From positions 44,027,874 through 44,091,873 of the forward strand of contig NC_054868.1 of NCBI RefSeq assembly GCF_018320785.1: 64,000 bases of DNA, in the 5' to 3' direction. Below are positions 35,552-48,229 of this stretch, one piece after another. A program made the translations under genes and the position numbers. Under the pieces are notes generated by a model. The model worked only from the letters and a program-made list of their open reading frames with translations, made no database searches and was not told the origin of the DNA. This DNA comes from Cheilinus undulatus. Taxonomy: Eukaryota; Chordata; Actinopteri; Labriformes; Labridae. Within the stretch, counting starts at the first letter, position 1; every line of letters starts with the position of its first letter.

Positions 35552-38500
35552 ATGGTCAGAGACAGTCTTGACAAATCAGTAGTTCTGAGCCAGAAACAGA
35601 AACCCAACGGAGCAGCGGAGAGCCAAAACCAACACCCTGAAGAACCTGCAGGACCTGAACGAGGACAGAGCCCAGAGAGAGTCAAAGCAGAAAGCACAGA
35701 GCCAACAGAGTCACAGCTTGATTTACTGCGCTGGAGCAAACTTCACTTTGAGGAAGAACTCGACACCTGGCGCCAGGTAAAGTCCTCACAGTTAACTCAC
35801 GGTGACTCACAGTCTGTGGAGGTGATTAATCACTGTGGGATGTTGTTTTGAACAGATGGCTGCAGAGAGATATAAAAAGAGATCAAACAAGAAGATTTGA
35901 TTTGTTCAATGTTACAACCAGGTGTGAAAGTCATAAAAGGAAGTCATAAAAGTAGAACCAAAATGACTGGAGTAAAAGCAGGATCAATATATACAAAAGA
36001 GTGAGCTGAATTTTGACTGAAAACGGGAAGAAATCAGCTGGTTTGTCTTAAACCTTTTGACAAACAAGCTTAAATATGGTCACAGCCAGGGCAGGGTGAT
36101 GTGTAGGGAGTAACTGTGTTTTTGTCAATAATTTTATCGACCACAATATGAACTGTTTGAAATGTTTAGGCTACTTTGGGAATTTGATTTTATTTATTAA
36201 TCTATTTTAGAAGCATTCATATTAATGGTAAAAATCAAAGAATTTTGGGCGGTTTAGCTCAGTGGGTAGAACAAGCAGCACCCATGAACTAAATCTTTAG
36301 TCCTCAATATACTTTCAGGGGATCGGTTCCTGGTTTGGGCGCTGTTTGGTGCATGTCACCCCCACTCTCTCCCCCCATGTTCCCTGGCACTCCTCAGCTG
36401 TCCTGTCAGGCAAAAAGCACCAAAAATACTCTTTAAAAAAATCAAATGATTTTGTTACCTGTTTGAAATCACACCAAAAAAAATAGAAGTCTTAGACACC
36501 CAGTGTTGTTTGATTTATATTTTTTATTGGCAAAAAAAGCAGGCAAACTCCTACCTCTGTCTTAATTGCACAAATATGTTGGCAACATGTTGAAAAGTGG
36601 CTGGAAATGGAGATTTTCTTTTGGTCTTTAGGTTAAAAAACATCTCTAAAGATCAAAAGTTGCTGTACTTTTTCAGAACACATCCTTGAAATAATGCAGA
36701 TTTGGCCATTTTGAAACACACGGTATTTAAGAGTGTGGAACATATTGACAACTTCAGTTTACAGAAAAGTTGTCAGTGTTTTTTTGTTAGTTTTTTTTTT
36801 AGCAATTTATACAGTGTTAAGACAGTAAATTTAGACTTGAAAAATTGCTCAATGTATTGTGTGTCTAGGACTTTTTTTTTGGTTGCAATGTAGTCAAAAA
36901 AGTTTCAGTATTGTTTTATTTTACTGGAATCATCTAAGTTCACAACTCTGGTATTGTGGCAACAATATTTTTTACATATAAAAGTATTAAAATATTTCTC
37001 AAGTATCACCATTCAGCTAAAACGTACCAGTGTTTTTGGTCTTTGTATGTACAACTTCAATATTGCCGAGGGATGTAACGCCACACTCAACTCACAATAC
37101 CACAAGTGTCACAGTCAGTAAAGATGAGTACTGAAAATTGATATCGGTACTAACATGTCCAAAACCTACCAGAATGAGTTACAACTCAGATATTGATCTT
37201 CATTTTGGTACCCTGCAACTCCAAATTAAAGGCAAAGAAGATGATTATGGAATGATTTATGAATTCAGTTACACTGGTTTCCTTGTCTTATCCCATATTC
37301 AACTGGCATCTTAGAAAGATATTTCTGTGACTCGTTTACTTTACCCAGACAGCATTTTTCCTCTCAAAGGTATTGATCCAGGCACTGTTTAGACATCCTA
37401 ACTGTATAAAAAGTATTGTTTTAGCACCATGTCGCCCACCAGGTAGGGGTGGGTGACATGGGAAAAAAATTCATTTCACAATTTTTTTATGACCAGACCA
37501 CGTTTTCGATTTTATCACGATTTTCATTCAATTTTTAAGCCAAATTTGTAAGTTAATACCCAGAAAAACAACCTTTTCTCTGTATAATTTTTCAAATAGT
37601 TTGTCAACAAGTCAGGGTTTTCTCTTTTACTTCTGCACCAACCTGTTAGCTAATGCATTAAATATTTTAAACGATTTAAATTTATTTTATTTTACAATAG
37701 ACCCCTTGACCATCAGGTTAAGGTGACAGTTATTAGTTATTTATTAGTTATTAGTAATGCTTTTACGTGTTCAAGATATGTTGTTACTAATTTACAAACA
37801 TGTTTTTTTTCCTTTAAATGTGACCCAGATAATATTGTACTAAAATAACTATTCAAACTACATTTTAAATAAAAATGTTTATGCATGAAAAATTATTATT
37901 TACAGATCAATGTATATTTTGTCAAATTGTTGCCTATAATTCGCACTTTCTCTTGTGTACTTTTAATATATTAATTATTTTTTTGGCTTACAAGAAGATG
38001 CTTGAAGCATGTCTCTGAAGAATCCTGGAGCATTAAGTAAAGCAATACAGAAGGAATTGTCTTATTTTTCTTTTCAAAAGTTACCATTTAGGTTTCAGTA
38101 CTTTTGGGTAAATTTGGCATGAGTTATCTTTTACTAGAGTAAATTTATAGAGCTGTGGTTTTTCTCCTACTTAAGTGAATTTTAATGACAGTAACTGTCT
38201 TTTTGCTGGAGGACAGTATTCTTTTTTCTCTCTAACCCTGGAAATCTCATCAGTGTCACAGTAGATGTGGACTGTGTTTTTTCAATGAAAAGAGCTTATC
38301 GTCATTTAATCCTCCACAGTGACCATGTCATTGTTTAGACACTCAGCTTGGAGAGAGTCCAGCGTCAGATTTTTTTGGACTTTGAACGATGCCATTAAAA
38401 CTTTCCCTCTCCTTTTTTGTGACAAATTTGGCCGCTGTTTCTCAGTGCTACAAAGTGTTTCTGTTCAAGTAAAGCACCTTGCAAAAAAAAAAAAAAAAAA

Positions 38501-41500
38501 TCTTAAAGGCGGAAAAACTAAGGTGTGTTTTTCAAGGTTCTTGCTGTTCTTGCAAATGGATTTATAAAGTTATTTTATGTTTTTTAGCTCTGAAAAGTGC
38601 CTGCAGCTTTCAAAGTACAGTTTTCAGCCAGCACATATTCTGTTATTAGAGACTCTTAGAGTCTTTCTGACAGAAGGCTTGCAGGAAAGCCTCAGGTGGT
38701 ATGCAGAGTTGTAAAATGTTTTAGGGTCATAAACTGGTCAAACACTGGATTTTTATGAAGGCGACTGCTGCTCTTGCTCAGTACGAAACCAAAAGCTTGT
38801 GAACTTGTCTTAAAGTAAACCAAGCTGTTTTCAAACACCTGGGTGTACTTTTGAAACTACCGCTGTTTTGTCACGCTTTGTTGCCAAGCCAGCTTGGTTT
38901 CTTTTGAAAAGCAGCATAGTGAGGGCTTGCATAAAACTTTAATGTTGACTTTCTTCTTTCTCATGGGATATCAACAAATGTCTCTGGTGTGAACAGAGCT
39001 TTCTGGCAGGAATCCCTGAAGGCAAACGTATCCCAGGTGCTCATTTGTCCCCAGACACCAACACCTGAAGGCTTAAAATGTTTCCTGGGAAGCATAACCC
39101 AGGGCAAAGACTTCAAACCAGGTCATTTATTTAGACCAAGTGCAGGTGAAACCCAGCTTTTTTTGCTCTGTGCAGCCTCTGCTGAAGTCTGATTTTAACA
39201 AACAGCATCATCTAGTACCACGCTTTCACAGTTTAAATGTTATTGATTTTCACCTTCTGTTTCTCCAGCCATTGTCTGGCGCTGATGCTGAGAGCTTGCC
39301 CACGCACCTCCGTCCATTCAGCAGCGCAGCAGAGTATAAACTTGTGAAATGCACCTACCTGCAGCTTCAGCACAGCGGCTACTACTGGGGATCAATGACC
39401 ATGGAGGAGGCACACAATATACTCACACGAGCACCTCTGGGCACCTTCCTCATCAGGTAATACTCCGCTTAAGAGGTGTAGTCTTGTTTTATCTGCACCT
39501 TTAAAGGCTCTCTTCTTCTCCAGCTGACCTGTGAAAATGGACATTCCTACCTAAATGAATGTTAAATATATGGTATGAATTTAAATAATGGCTATAGAGC
39601 TATAAAGATTAAAAAAACACATTGAAGCAAACTACTAAGGTTTGTTTGCAGCTCATTATTGTGTTGCATCACATCATATCATATTGTAACATACCATAGT
39701 TCATATAGGAGCTATTTATTTGTAGTTTGTATTTAGTGAAGAATTGAGTTACTTCTATTAGGTATAAGGTATTGCTTATTTTTGCATTGTCTTTATTTAG
39801 AATAGGGTTGTTATTATTATGTCCTGTAGTATTTATTTATGTAGTACTTTAGTAAGATTTTGTGATTAGGAAACACTGTAGACTAGAGCTGGGCAATTAA
39901 TCGAAAAAAAATCAAAACCAACATTTAGAGCCTCGAGCCGGCGTAAACCTGCCACATCAATTATTTCAATTTTTTCCCCTTTTATTGGAAAAATTTAACT
40001 TTTTACAAAAAACTTTTTGATTTCAGCTGATATGTGTTTTGATTTCATATATTTCAATAAATAACCATACATTGTTAATCTGTGCCTGTTCCATTCAGTT
40101 GTTTGTTCTAAATTATACAAATATCGACAGAACAAACAGAGTTGGAGGTTAGGGAATAATCGTTCATTGATCATAATCGAGGTAAAAAGTTCAATTAATC
40201 ATGATTTTGATTTTTGCCATAATCGCCCAGTCCTACTGTAGACACCTGATATGGGTAGATAGATAGGTAGCTAGAGGACCAGCATGCACCTGTGTGGGCC
40301 TTTGGTTTCTGTACCAGTGCAAGAGATGTGGCAGGGACCATGATCTAAAAAATAAAAAATGCAGAACTTTTGCATCGACATGAAGCACATTACAAAGTGC
40401 TGTGCTAACAAAGAAAAAAGAGAGTTAGGTGAAAAGATCGTCTACATATTAAAGTTTGTTATTGTGTCATGTTGCATCAGATTGCATTGTATCACATTGC
40501 GACTTAACACATTGTATTCTGCCATTCATTATTTTTCTTTTTTCCTCAGCATGGTTAAGCCCACAATTTTCCACAAAAGTAATAATTCACAACTCCATCA
40601 CATTCCATGCTCAGAAAGGAGCTCAGTTAGTAGAGCAAGCACTGCTGGTCGCGGGATTGATTTGGCACTGTTTGGTGCGTGCCTTTCCCCCACTCAAAAA
40701 TTTGTGCCCAGGCCTGTCCACAATTCCCACAAGAATCAGAAAAATCCATTTCCTCCCCCCTCTCTTTCTCCATCTCTCAGAAAAAGTCTGCTGAAACAAG
40801 CCGATCTCAGATTTTCCCTTCATGATGCCATGTGAGGAGTTAGCTCCGCCCCCAGATTTGGTTGGCCCTCAAAGAAAGTTCTGCCCTGATCCTCCTCAGC
40901 TTCCAACTGAGAGGAGGATCAACAGAGCCACATCCATTTCCAGAGAGGGGCGGGGTCAGACAGCTCATTAACATTTAAAGCCACAGACACAAAAACAGCT
41001 CGTTCTGAGCAGGGCTGAAACAGAGGGCTTTTTTAGACATGCAAAAATCCAATACTGGAGTGTTTTTTAAGCAACAAACTTCACAGGCATGTTTTGGGGA
41101 CCTCTGAGACCAATATAAACTTGTCTTAAAGGCGGAAAATATGAGACCTTTGAGAAATATATCTCATTCAAAACACAAGTATTCAACAGCTGACCAAAGT
41201 CTGCAAAGTTACATTTACAAAAACTGAAATATATTCATGCAAGTCTTCATATCACTCACTTGGACTCTAACTGCATAGATATACGTCTGCTCTAAAGTTG
41301 TCATTGCAAATTGATGCTTGAAATTAAATTTCCTTCCATGTTCCTTATCTCTGAGCTAGAAATCTGCTTTTTTTTTTGCAAATGTTGTGGTAATTCTCTA
41401 CATTTTGCTCTGAAAATAACTCACCCAAACCTTTAAGTTTTAATAATCCTGCCTGAATGAACAGACTGTTGGTTTGCTCCCTGTAATCTGCTTTATGTAT

Positions 41501-42479
41501 AATTGTTGTCGTTTTTTGATCATTCAAATGGTTTCATGTTGCTAATGTGTGTATTTCCCCTAATTTTCACAAAATGACAAAGAAATGTCAAAATTAGTGA
41601 GCACAATACAAAATTCAAATTACCTTCTAATTTTAAAGAAACTTTGCTTTGTTCAGTTTAAACAAAGACACCTTTATTTTTATGTTAGCTTTCCATGGAA
41701 GTTTATAATCCTCAATTTAACCTAAAAATGGAATTGAGGCAATCTTTCAGCACTAACTCCATGCATGGTCAGTGAGTTATTATATTGCACTGAACTGTGT
41801 CTAAGTACAGAAACTGGCTGTAAACGTGTTAATTCTGCCATAAAGTTGGGCCTTATAATACGGGGCCAAATGGGGATTGACTCATTTTGAAACCAGCCTC
41901 TAGTGGCCATTTTAGGAACTGCAGCATTTGGCTCATTGATTTTGGCTTCATCTGTCAACAAAGGAGATAGCTGCTTGAAAATAATGGATGAGTTTATTCT
42001 GATTATTTTCTCCCCTTCTTTGTTTTATTTTATTTTATTTTTTGTAATTGGTACAGGCTGTCCTCCTGTGGGGCTTCTGTTTTCCTCATAAAAGGGTTAT
42101 GAAACCAAAAACCTTACAGGCACAAATTGACTGTATCCTGCTCTGTTTTTGCAGGGACAGCGGCCAATCAGACGTTTTCTTCACTCTGAGTTACCAAAGC
42201 GATGACGGACCCACGAGTGTTCGCGTCCTGCTGAACAACCTGCTCTTCAGCCTGTACGGCAGCCACAGGACTTTTCCCTCTCTCTTTGCTCTGCTCACTT
42301 ATTACACGAGCTCATCCTGTAAGCTCACTCTGCCCTATCGAAAGCAGCGTCCAGAGTGCCTCAAGCAGATGTGCAGGAGAGCTCTTACCCGTACATATGG
42401 AGCAGAAAAATTAAGCACTTTACCTGGACTCAGCAGTCGAGATAAAGACTATGTCCATGCTTACCCTCACTCTATATAG
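35552..42479 (+). CDS. socs1b: SOCS1-like suppressor of cytokine signalling
   Basis: Coding exons are 35552-35776, 39269-39456 and 42155-42479, giving 245 residues with correct phases. The AUG has A at -3 and G at +4. Residues 1-75 are polar and unstructured. Residues 85-101 (LPTHLRPFSSAAEYKLV) align with the kinase-inhibitory region and extended SH2 segment of SOCS1/SOCS3, which blocks JAK kinases. The SH2 domain is about 110-197, with WGSM, FLIRDS (phosphotyrosine Arg138) and GPTSVRV. The SOCS box is about 200-245, with BC-box LKQMCRRAL for elongin C and ending DKDYVHAYPHSI. The Arg138 codon is split AG/G by the second intron; mammalian SOCS1 has an intronless coding region, while SOCS2/CISH are split here. 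FFTLS, GPTSVRV and the ending favour SOCS1; the first KIR Phe is Leu, and the Cul5 motif is LPGL. The b-paralogue symbol is tentative. Confidence 0.85.
36246..36440 (+). mobile_element. tRNA-derived SINE in SOCS1-like intron
   Basis: GCGGTTTAGCTCAGTGGGTA is a good A box, GGGATCGGTTCCTGG a B-box region, and the tail has CAGCTGTCCTGTCAGGCAAA. It is the sense-orientation counterpart of the three antisense copies in this window. Confidence 0.65.
38095..38222. mobile_element. Decayed hAT end (ACTTAAGT type)
   Basis: TCCTACTTAAGTGAATTTTA and CAGTAACTGTC match the right-end region at 9655-9806. Badly worn, with no TSD. Confidence 0.4.
39884..40235. mobile_element. Short hAT MITE with perfect 8-bp TSD
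   Basis: A 352-base element with ends TAGAGCTGGGCAATTAATC and, inverted, TAGGACTGGGCGATTATGG. It is flanked by the identical octamer CTGTAGAC at 39876-39883 and 40236-40243. It lies in the intron between the last two coding exons of the SOCS1-like gene. The exact TSD suggests a relatively recent insertion. Confidence 0.85.
40610..41148 (-). mobile_element. SINE head fused to an antisense TTAA-type MITE
   Basis: 40610-40680 has an A box GAGCTCAGTTAGTAGAGC and a B-box-like GGTCGCGGGATTGATT. From about 40700 to 41148 the sequence is the reverse complement of most of the element at 51348-51849, ending AAAATATGAGACCTTT. The junction shows two repeats joined within the SOCS1-like intron; the MITE lacks its other TIR. 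Confidence 0.65.
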
Positions 42480-42588
42480 CAAGTAAGTGAGGACCACAGG
42501 AGATTTTTACATGTAAAGAAACTTTGTGTTTATTTTTTTAATGTATAATTTTTTAATTTCATTTATTTAAAGGTTATTTGCACTGATT

Positions 42589-42594
42589 AATAAA
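42589..42594 (+). terminator. Polyadenylation signal of the SOCS1-like gene
   Basis: AATAAA 110 bases after the stop. A second AATAAA is at about 42732, so alternative 3' ends are possible. Confidence 0.5.
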
Positions 42595-42739
42595 AAGATA
42601 GGCTGCATTTTACAAATCACACATGGTACATAATATGTTTTAATCAATAATACACATTCATCATTGATGTAAAAGGGGCTTATTTCCATCTGCGGCACCA
42701 CTGCCTTCATCAATACATATCATTGTATGTACAATAAAA

Positions 42740-45465
42740 CATAGGACTCGCTGCTATTTAAAGCTGCATATATTAGTGCCACTAGGGGGAGTACAACAAA
42801 GCAGCCTAAAGAGCTAACAGGCCAAAAGTTAATGATGATAGTTCTCAAATTCACTGTAAGCAGTTTGTTTATTTCTTGAGAAGTACGCTGAATGAATGTC
42901 TAAAATTTTCAAGCATCGTGGTTGCATTTCTGTTTCTAATCTTGTTATCCTATGATTGTGAAACTTACTTCAAACACACCCCTACTACTTAGCCCTATCC
43001 CTAGGTTTAGGGCATCCCGATTCTTGTTAAAATGGAGGGGTAGGGTGAAGTGATGGGGGTACATGGCCCTTGAAATGAAGAGGAACACTCCAAACTGAAT
43101 GTTATAGGATCCCCCAGAATACCTCACCAGTCAGCAGCAAGATGGCTGCTCAAATGACAAAAGAAGTGAACAAATGTAGCTTTTTTTAACTACACACAAA
43201 CATAATACACCACAAACATAATGCAAATCTGCAGTTCTTAACGTAAAAATCCCACAAATGCAATACATTTCCCCTAAACAGCTGCCTACCTAATAAACAT
43301 AGTAACAAATTCCCCACAAATATGAAAACTCTTATCGCTGCAGGGATTTATTACCTTTGTAATAAAAATCTCCGGCTTTTAAAATTGTCACAATTTCTCA
43401 CAAATGAAACGTGAATGTGAAAATTACATTTTTGTGGTCACCTCTGTTTGTTGTAGCCTTTTTATAACTGCCAATAAGTTCAGGTCAGCTTAAGCTCGAG
43501 TCACATCAAAGAACAAACTCATGGCAGTTTTTTTTTTTTGTCCACCATGTAAAAGGAAGTAGTTTCTTTAAGAATCCTAAAACACTGATAGAGCCATGAA
43601 TCTTAACAGAGTGGATTAAAAGTGCCAAAACATCACTCTGAGGATAAATAATATACAGAAGCACTGTTCACCCAGCCAGTTTTATTATTTTATACCCAAT
43701 ATTACTTTTTGGTCTCAGGACATTTGTACCCTGTTTATTGCTGTAATAGGGAGAGCCAGCCTCGCCTTGTCCTGTGAGTTTTTTTCACATGCAAAAAAAT
43801 TCTGTTTTTGTCAGCTTTCTATGAAATGCTAAAATAGTTCTATTTGGATCACCATCAGGATTGGATCATCATCATCAGAGCGGAATTTTGTGCTAAGATT
43901 CATGCCTACCCGTGGTTAAAGACTCTGGAAAAATCTTCCCGTTTCATGGCGAACAAAAAATCCCCATGACTAAATTTTTGAATGACTTAAGCTTAAGATG
44001 GCTTGAGCCCACTAGCAGTTAAAAAAAAAGGCTCAACAAGCAATGACCACAACTCTGAGTTTTCATGTTCGCATTACATTTCAGTCAAGTTAATACAATT
44101 TTGAAAGCCTGAGATTTTAACCTTCCCACAAACCTAATAAATCCCTGCAAAGTAATATTTGATACATTTGAAGTAGGTAACTACTATTACAAGAAGAGCT
44201 GCAGATGTGTATTGTATATGTGGCTTATTACATTTGTGGGTAGTTACTACATTTGTTACTACCCCTGCCCCTTTTAACTCTGGACCTCATTCATCAATAT
44301 TGTCTCATGTTTTCAGCATGATTAAAGCCTGATCTGACAGCCATAGGGTTTGAGAGGACATCCATCACACTGTATAAGAAAAGGATGCATTCCAGTTTAC
44401 ATGAAAAATATTTATATGTTAGGGGTGAAGAGAGGCAATCACCATATTGCTAAAAGTCAACGTTGTAAAATAATAGAACATCATAATGAAATCTTATTTT
44501 ACAAGCTGTTTGACAATCTTTATGTGCCTTTGGACAGGGGTGGTTTTACTGTTTTATAAAGGTTTAATGAAAAACAATCTCACAAAAATGTTAAATTTAA
44601 ATACATTATATTACATTTTGCAGTTAAGATCAAGCACTAAATGGTTAAACCAAAAGCTGACCATATTTCATTCATGTATTTGTATGTTATTAGTTACAGT
44701 GATAGAGATTCAGTAGAATATAATGACAAATACATAGTATTGTAAATTTCTTGAACCAGCAGATTTTATTGGAATATTTATTTCAAACCCGTAAGAAAAC
44801 TAAAATGGTCCTTCAGACAAAGAATTCAGACATAAAATGATGAGCTAAAAACACGCATGAATGATATTACAAATGTAGAAAGTTGGAACAAACTCTTTTA
44901 ATCCCACCCCTACTCCATAAATTAGAGATGGTTAATTTAAAAAATACTTCCTTTATTCATTCAACTATGTTTTACTTATTTCAATGAACTTTTTCTTATG
45001 ACAAGATAGAAATCTATCACAAAAATATTTTTCTTTTTTTATATAAAATTTAATAGCCTTAGATATTGATTTATATCAAAAACATAATCTGATTGGTTTA
45101 TCCTTATCAAAACATGAATTTATGACAGATATGTGAAATACACAAATATTTATCCAAACTTATTTTTATTCAAAACAAACATGTATATTTGAGTGCTGAT
45201 GAAATGTGTTAGAGTGCACTCTAGTGCTCTTAGATTTTGTTCCCACATTAGAATTAAACACAGATAGGAAAAATTATTTGACTGTCACAATGTTCTTGAT
45301 AACCTTGAAGGTGGTTAAGAAACCAGTTTCTGAATAACAGTTGATGAATGAGGCCTTATGGGTTCATAACTTCATTATTTGGTAAATTATAGAGCAGTTT
45401 CATATCTATTTATATATATATTCATCTGTGTGAAACATTTAGGCATGTTTGGGAAAAAATTGAGT
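42740..45465. other. Intergenic, no gene seen
   Basis: Very AT-rich between the SOCS1-like gene and the GC-richer island. No exon with splice signals and no element with clear ends was recognised. Confidence 0.45.
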
Positions 45466-45469
45466 AGGG

Positions 45470-45830
45470 CAAAGATGTGGAGAGAAAGCCCGCCTGCAGG
45501 CACTATCAGGTGGGAGGGAGAATTTACACAACCCCTGCCAAGCTCTAGATGTCCTTGCATATTACCAGGGGCATGGGAAAACAATCTGTTTAAGGTCTTG
45601 ACCTTTAGGGCGGAGTAGGGGTGTATGTGGCGAGTTAGCACAGCTAGGGTACCTTCTGGGTGGGTGGTCGGTCTCCCGGCTTATTACCAGGGTTGGAAAG
45701 GCCCGGACAAAAGAGGCCGTCGAGCTTAACCTTTGCTGCTGACGATACACGTGTCAAGCTTGACTATGCACCTTCAGCCCATTTGTTCCTTCAGCCCTGG
45801 GTTGTGTAATGTCGGGCCTCAAGGTGAATC
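45470..45830. other. Unexplained GC-richer island
   Basis: About 360 bases clearly richer in G and C than the flanks, with segments such as AAAGCCCGCCTGCAGGCACT and GGTGGGTGGTCGGTCTCCCG. I compared it by eye with common structural RNAs (5S, U1, U2, U3, RNase P, RNase MRP) and saw no match. It has no long open frame with splice signals. It could be a noncoding exon, an old repeat or a regulatory element. Confidence 0.35.
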
Positions 45831-46902
45831 CTAGTGTCCTACATACCTAAAACATACTATCCATAAATATGTCTGATTCTCTCCATATAGAGAGCGATGT
45901 ATACACATACAGGAAGTAGCGATTGTTGAATGCAGCCATCGCAGAAAAACTGATTGTAGAGAATCTGATAACTCATTTCAGTATAAGGAGATCAATACCT
46001 TTTCTTGCAAGCACATCCTTTTTGCTTCTGCAGCGGTACTGTAGTTATCACCATATGTGCTTTAAAAATATGTGTCTCTTTTTGTACCAGCCACTGAGTT
46101 ACATGGGGTAACTTTATCTTCTGCCTGCTCAACTGTTTGGAAGATTTGATGAGAGCAGCTATGAGAGAAATGACAGAACTACAGTGAAACCAAAAAATGT
46201 GATGGAAAAAAATATTGATAAGTGTAGTTTTAACCATCCATTAATACTTGAATCCATTTCACAAGTGCTTTAGTTGTCAGTTATGTGAAACAATGAAAAA
46301 TTGTTAAAACGTGTGATGTTTTACCAAATGTTGTAAAAGATGAATAAATTAAGTTTTTAGTGTGCAAAATGTTGAAAAGCATGTGATCCCATGGCTTAAC
46401 AATTTTAAAGACATGGTGGTCAATCCCAAAGCCCCATGTAAAGAGTTTTAAGCAGTAAGGTTTGTCTTTTATGTAGTGGAGCTTCAGAGATGTTAGTCCT
46501 GGTTTGATGGTCATTTATTTTGGTCCAGGCTTGAATTTCAGCATCCTTATTGAGTTAAGGCTAATCAGTAGAATTAAACATGTTAAACTAAGAGGGAAAC
46601 ATTTGTAAACTCAAAATATTTAACATAAACATCTGCAGAAGTTTTTGTTGTTTAAATTATGAGTAACTTAGCATGCTAATGTTAGCATTTGGTATGAATA
46701 ACTGCTTCACAGACTTACAGCCACAGAGCAAAGCTTTTGTGCTGAAGCTGTAAGAGGACATCCATCCTGTATCTTCTTTTTCTTTGCTTCATGAGAGTTC
46801 AAATTAAAGGCACATGCTTTTTGTTGAGCTCTAACTGCATGCAGACTGTTTTGTTCATGTTAACTAGAATGATCCCAGTACATTTAAGGAGTAAAAGTTT
46901 GC

Positions 46903-47115
46903 TTAAGGAGTTGACTTTAAGAGGTGATTTTGGCAAGGTTCGTATGAACTCGAGCACAGGTCAGATGTGAAAACCGTTCCCAAATATGAGATTCCGGAGC
47001 TGTAAAGGCAGTCCTGAATATGTCCTGCTTCTTCTAAAACCGTGGTCTCCATGCAGCATGGACACATGCCATCCAGTGAGCTGTATGGCAGATCTGGAAG
47101 TGGGGTGAAGGTCAT
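46903..47115 (-). CDS. Candidate terminal exon of an unrecognised gene
   Basis: On the minus strand a strong polypyrimidine acceptor (TTTTTCCCCTTTCCCCCAG) is followed at once by ATG and 70 codons to a TAA. The reading begins MTFTPLPDLPYSSLDGMCPC and contains seven cysteines and four tyrosines. If the ATG is used the whole coding region could be this exon; otherwise it is a last exon whose upstream exons lie between here and the caskin1 CpG island. I do not recognise the family. The base composition is less AT-rich than the flanks, which supports coding, but no second exon was found. Confidence 0.4.
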   Translation of the reverse strand: MTFTPLPDLPYSSLDGMCPCCMETTVLEEAGHIQDCLYSSGISYLGTVFTSDLCSSSYEPCQNHLLKSTP

Positions 47116-47339
47116 CTGGGGGAAAGGGGAAAAATCCTCATCTTCAAATTGCACAAAAAGAGTTAAAACTCTAGATGATGCAGGACCATATATTTTATAA
47201 TACTCCATATATTTTTTAATTTATATACTGTACACATAATTTTAATAGATTTGTATTAATAGCTTAATTCTGTTTTGTTATATTCCATATTAACTTCACA
47301 TTAGTTATGTATTTCTATAAATAAACATATATATACACA

Positions 47340-47485
47340 CCCACATATACATACAAATTTGTTTATATAACAAAAATATCGCAATATATTGCCTTGCCTT
47401 GTATCTCAATATATCGCAATATTATCCCTTTATCGCGATACGTATCATATCGCCGGATTCTTGCCAATACACACCCCTAGCTAGA
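47340..47485. mobile_element. hAT-like end with CGATA motifs
   Basis: AAATATCGCAATATATTGCC and TATCGCGATACGTATCATAT ending in GCCAATACACACCCCTA match the style of a fish hAT family whose ends read TAGGGGTGTGTATTGGCAAG. Only one end is evident. Confidence 0.5.
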
Positions 47486-48229
47486 ATATTCTCATTATCA
47501 GAGCAAAACTAATCTATTGTCGTTACTACATAAGTGCACAGCATTATTTTTTACATGGACCCTGGGGCGGCAGTCATGCATGGTATAAAACATTTGTGTT
47601 TAATGTGAAAATGCTCCTTAATCTTTACTTTTCTAGAGGAAACAGTGCAACCTATATTTAATATAACTGTAATCAATTTATTGTGGGTTTTTTGGGGGCT
47701 GCTAAGGGCCCACAGCCCATGTAGAAGGTTAATCCGGCCATGTAAAACAAAATGACTCTCAACTGAACAACTATCTGCCATTTCAATCAGATAGGCTTAA
47801 TGCCAGTGCAGGAATACACACATCTGAACACACACACTGTTTTGATTTTTTTTTTTTAAATGAAGTACCAGTCGTCTGTCATGTGTTCCACTTCCTGTCC
47901 TAAATCTGACTGGCAGTGGCCCCTTTAGACTAAATTAGCTCTGCTCAGGGGACACACAAACACGGACACGCACTCTGTGGCTGCCCTCAAATTATCTCCG
48001 TCTCATTAACCTTAAAAATGTTGACGTAACTCCATCACCTCAGTGACACGGATAGGTGCAGGAAGAGTTAATCCATCACATTTAAACATCAAAGATTGTG
48101 ATTAATTTGTGATACTTTTACTGTATAGAAATAAAAATGAAATAAATAAGAATAACCTATATAAAAATGGAGAAGTAAAAAGACTTGCAGGCCTAATTCG
48201 TTAAACCACATTTAATCAGATTTACATCG

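Noticed and set aside
40359..40835. 158-codon + strand open frame
   Set aside because: It covers a SINE head and a MITE, so it is not a gene.
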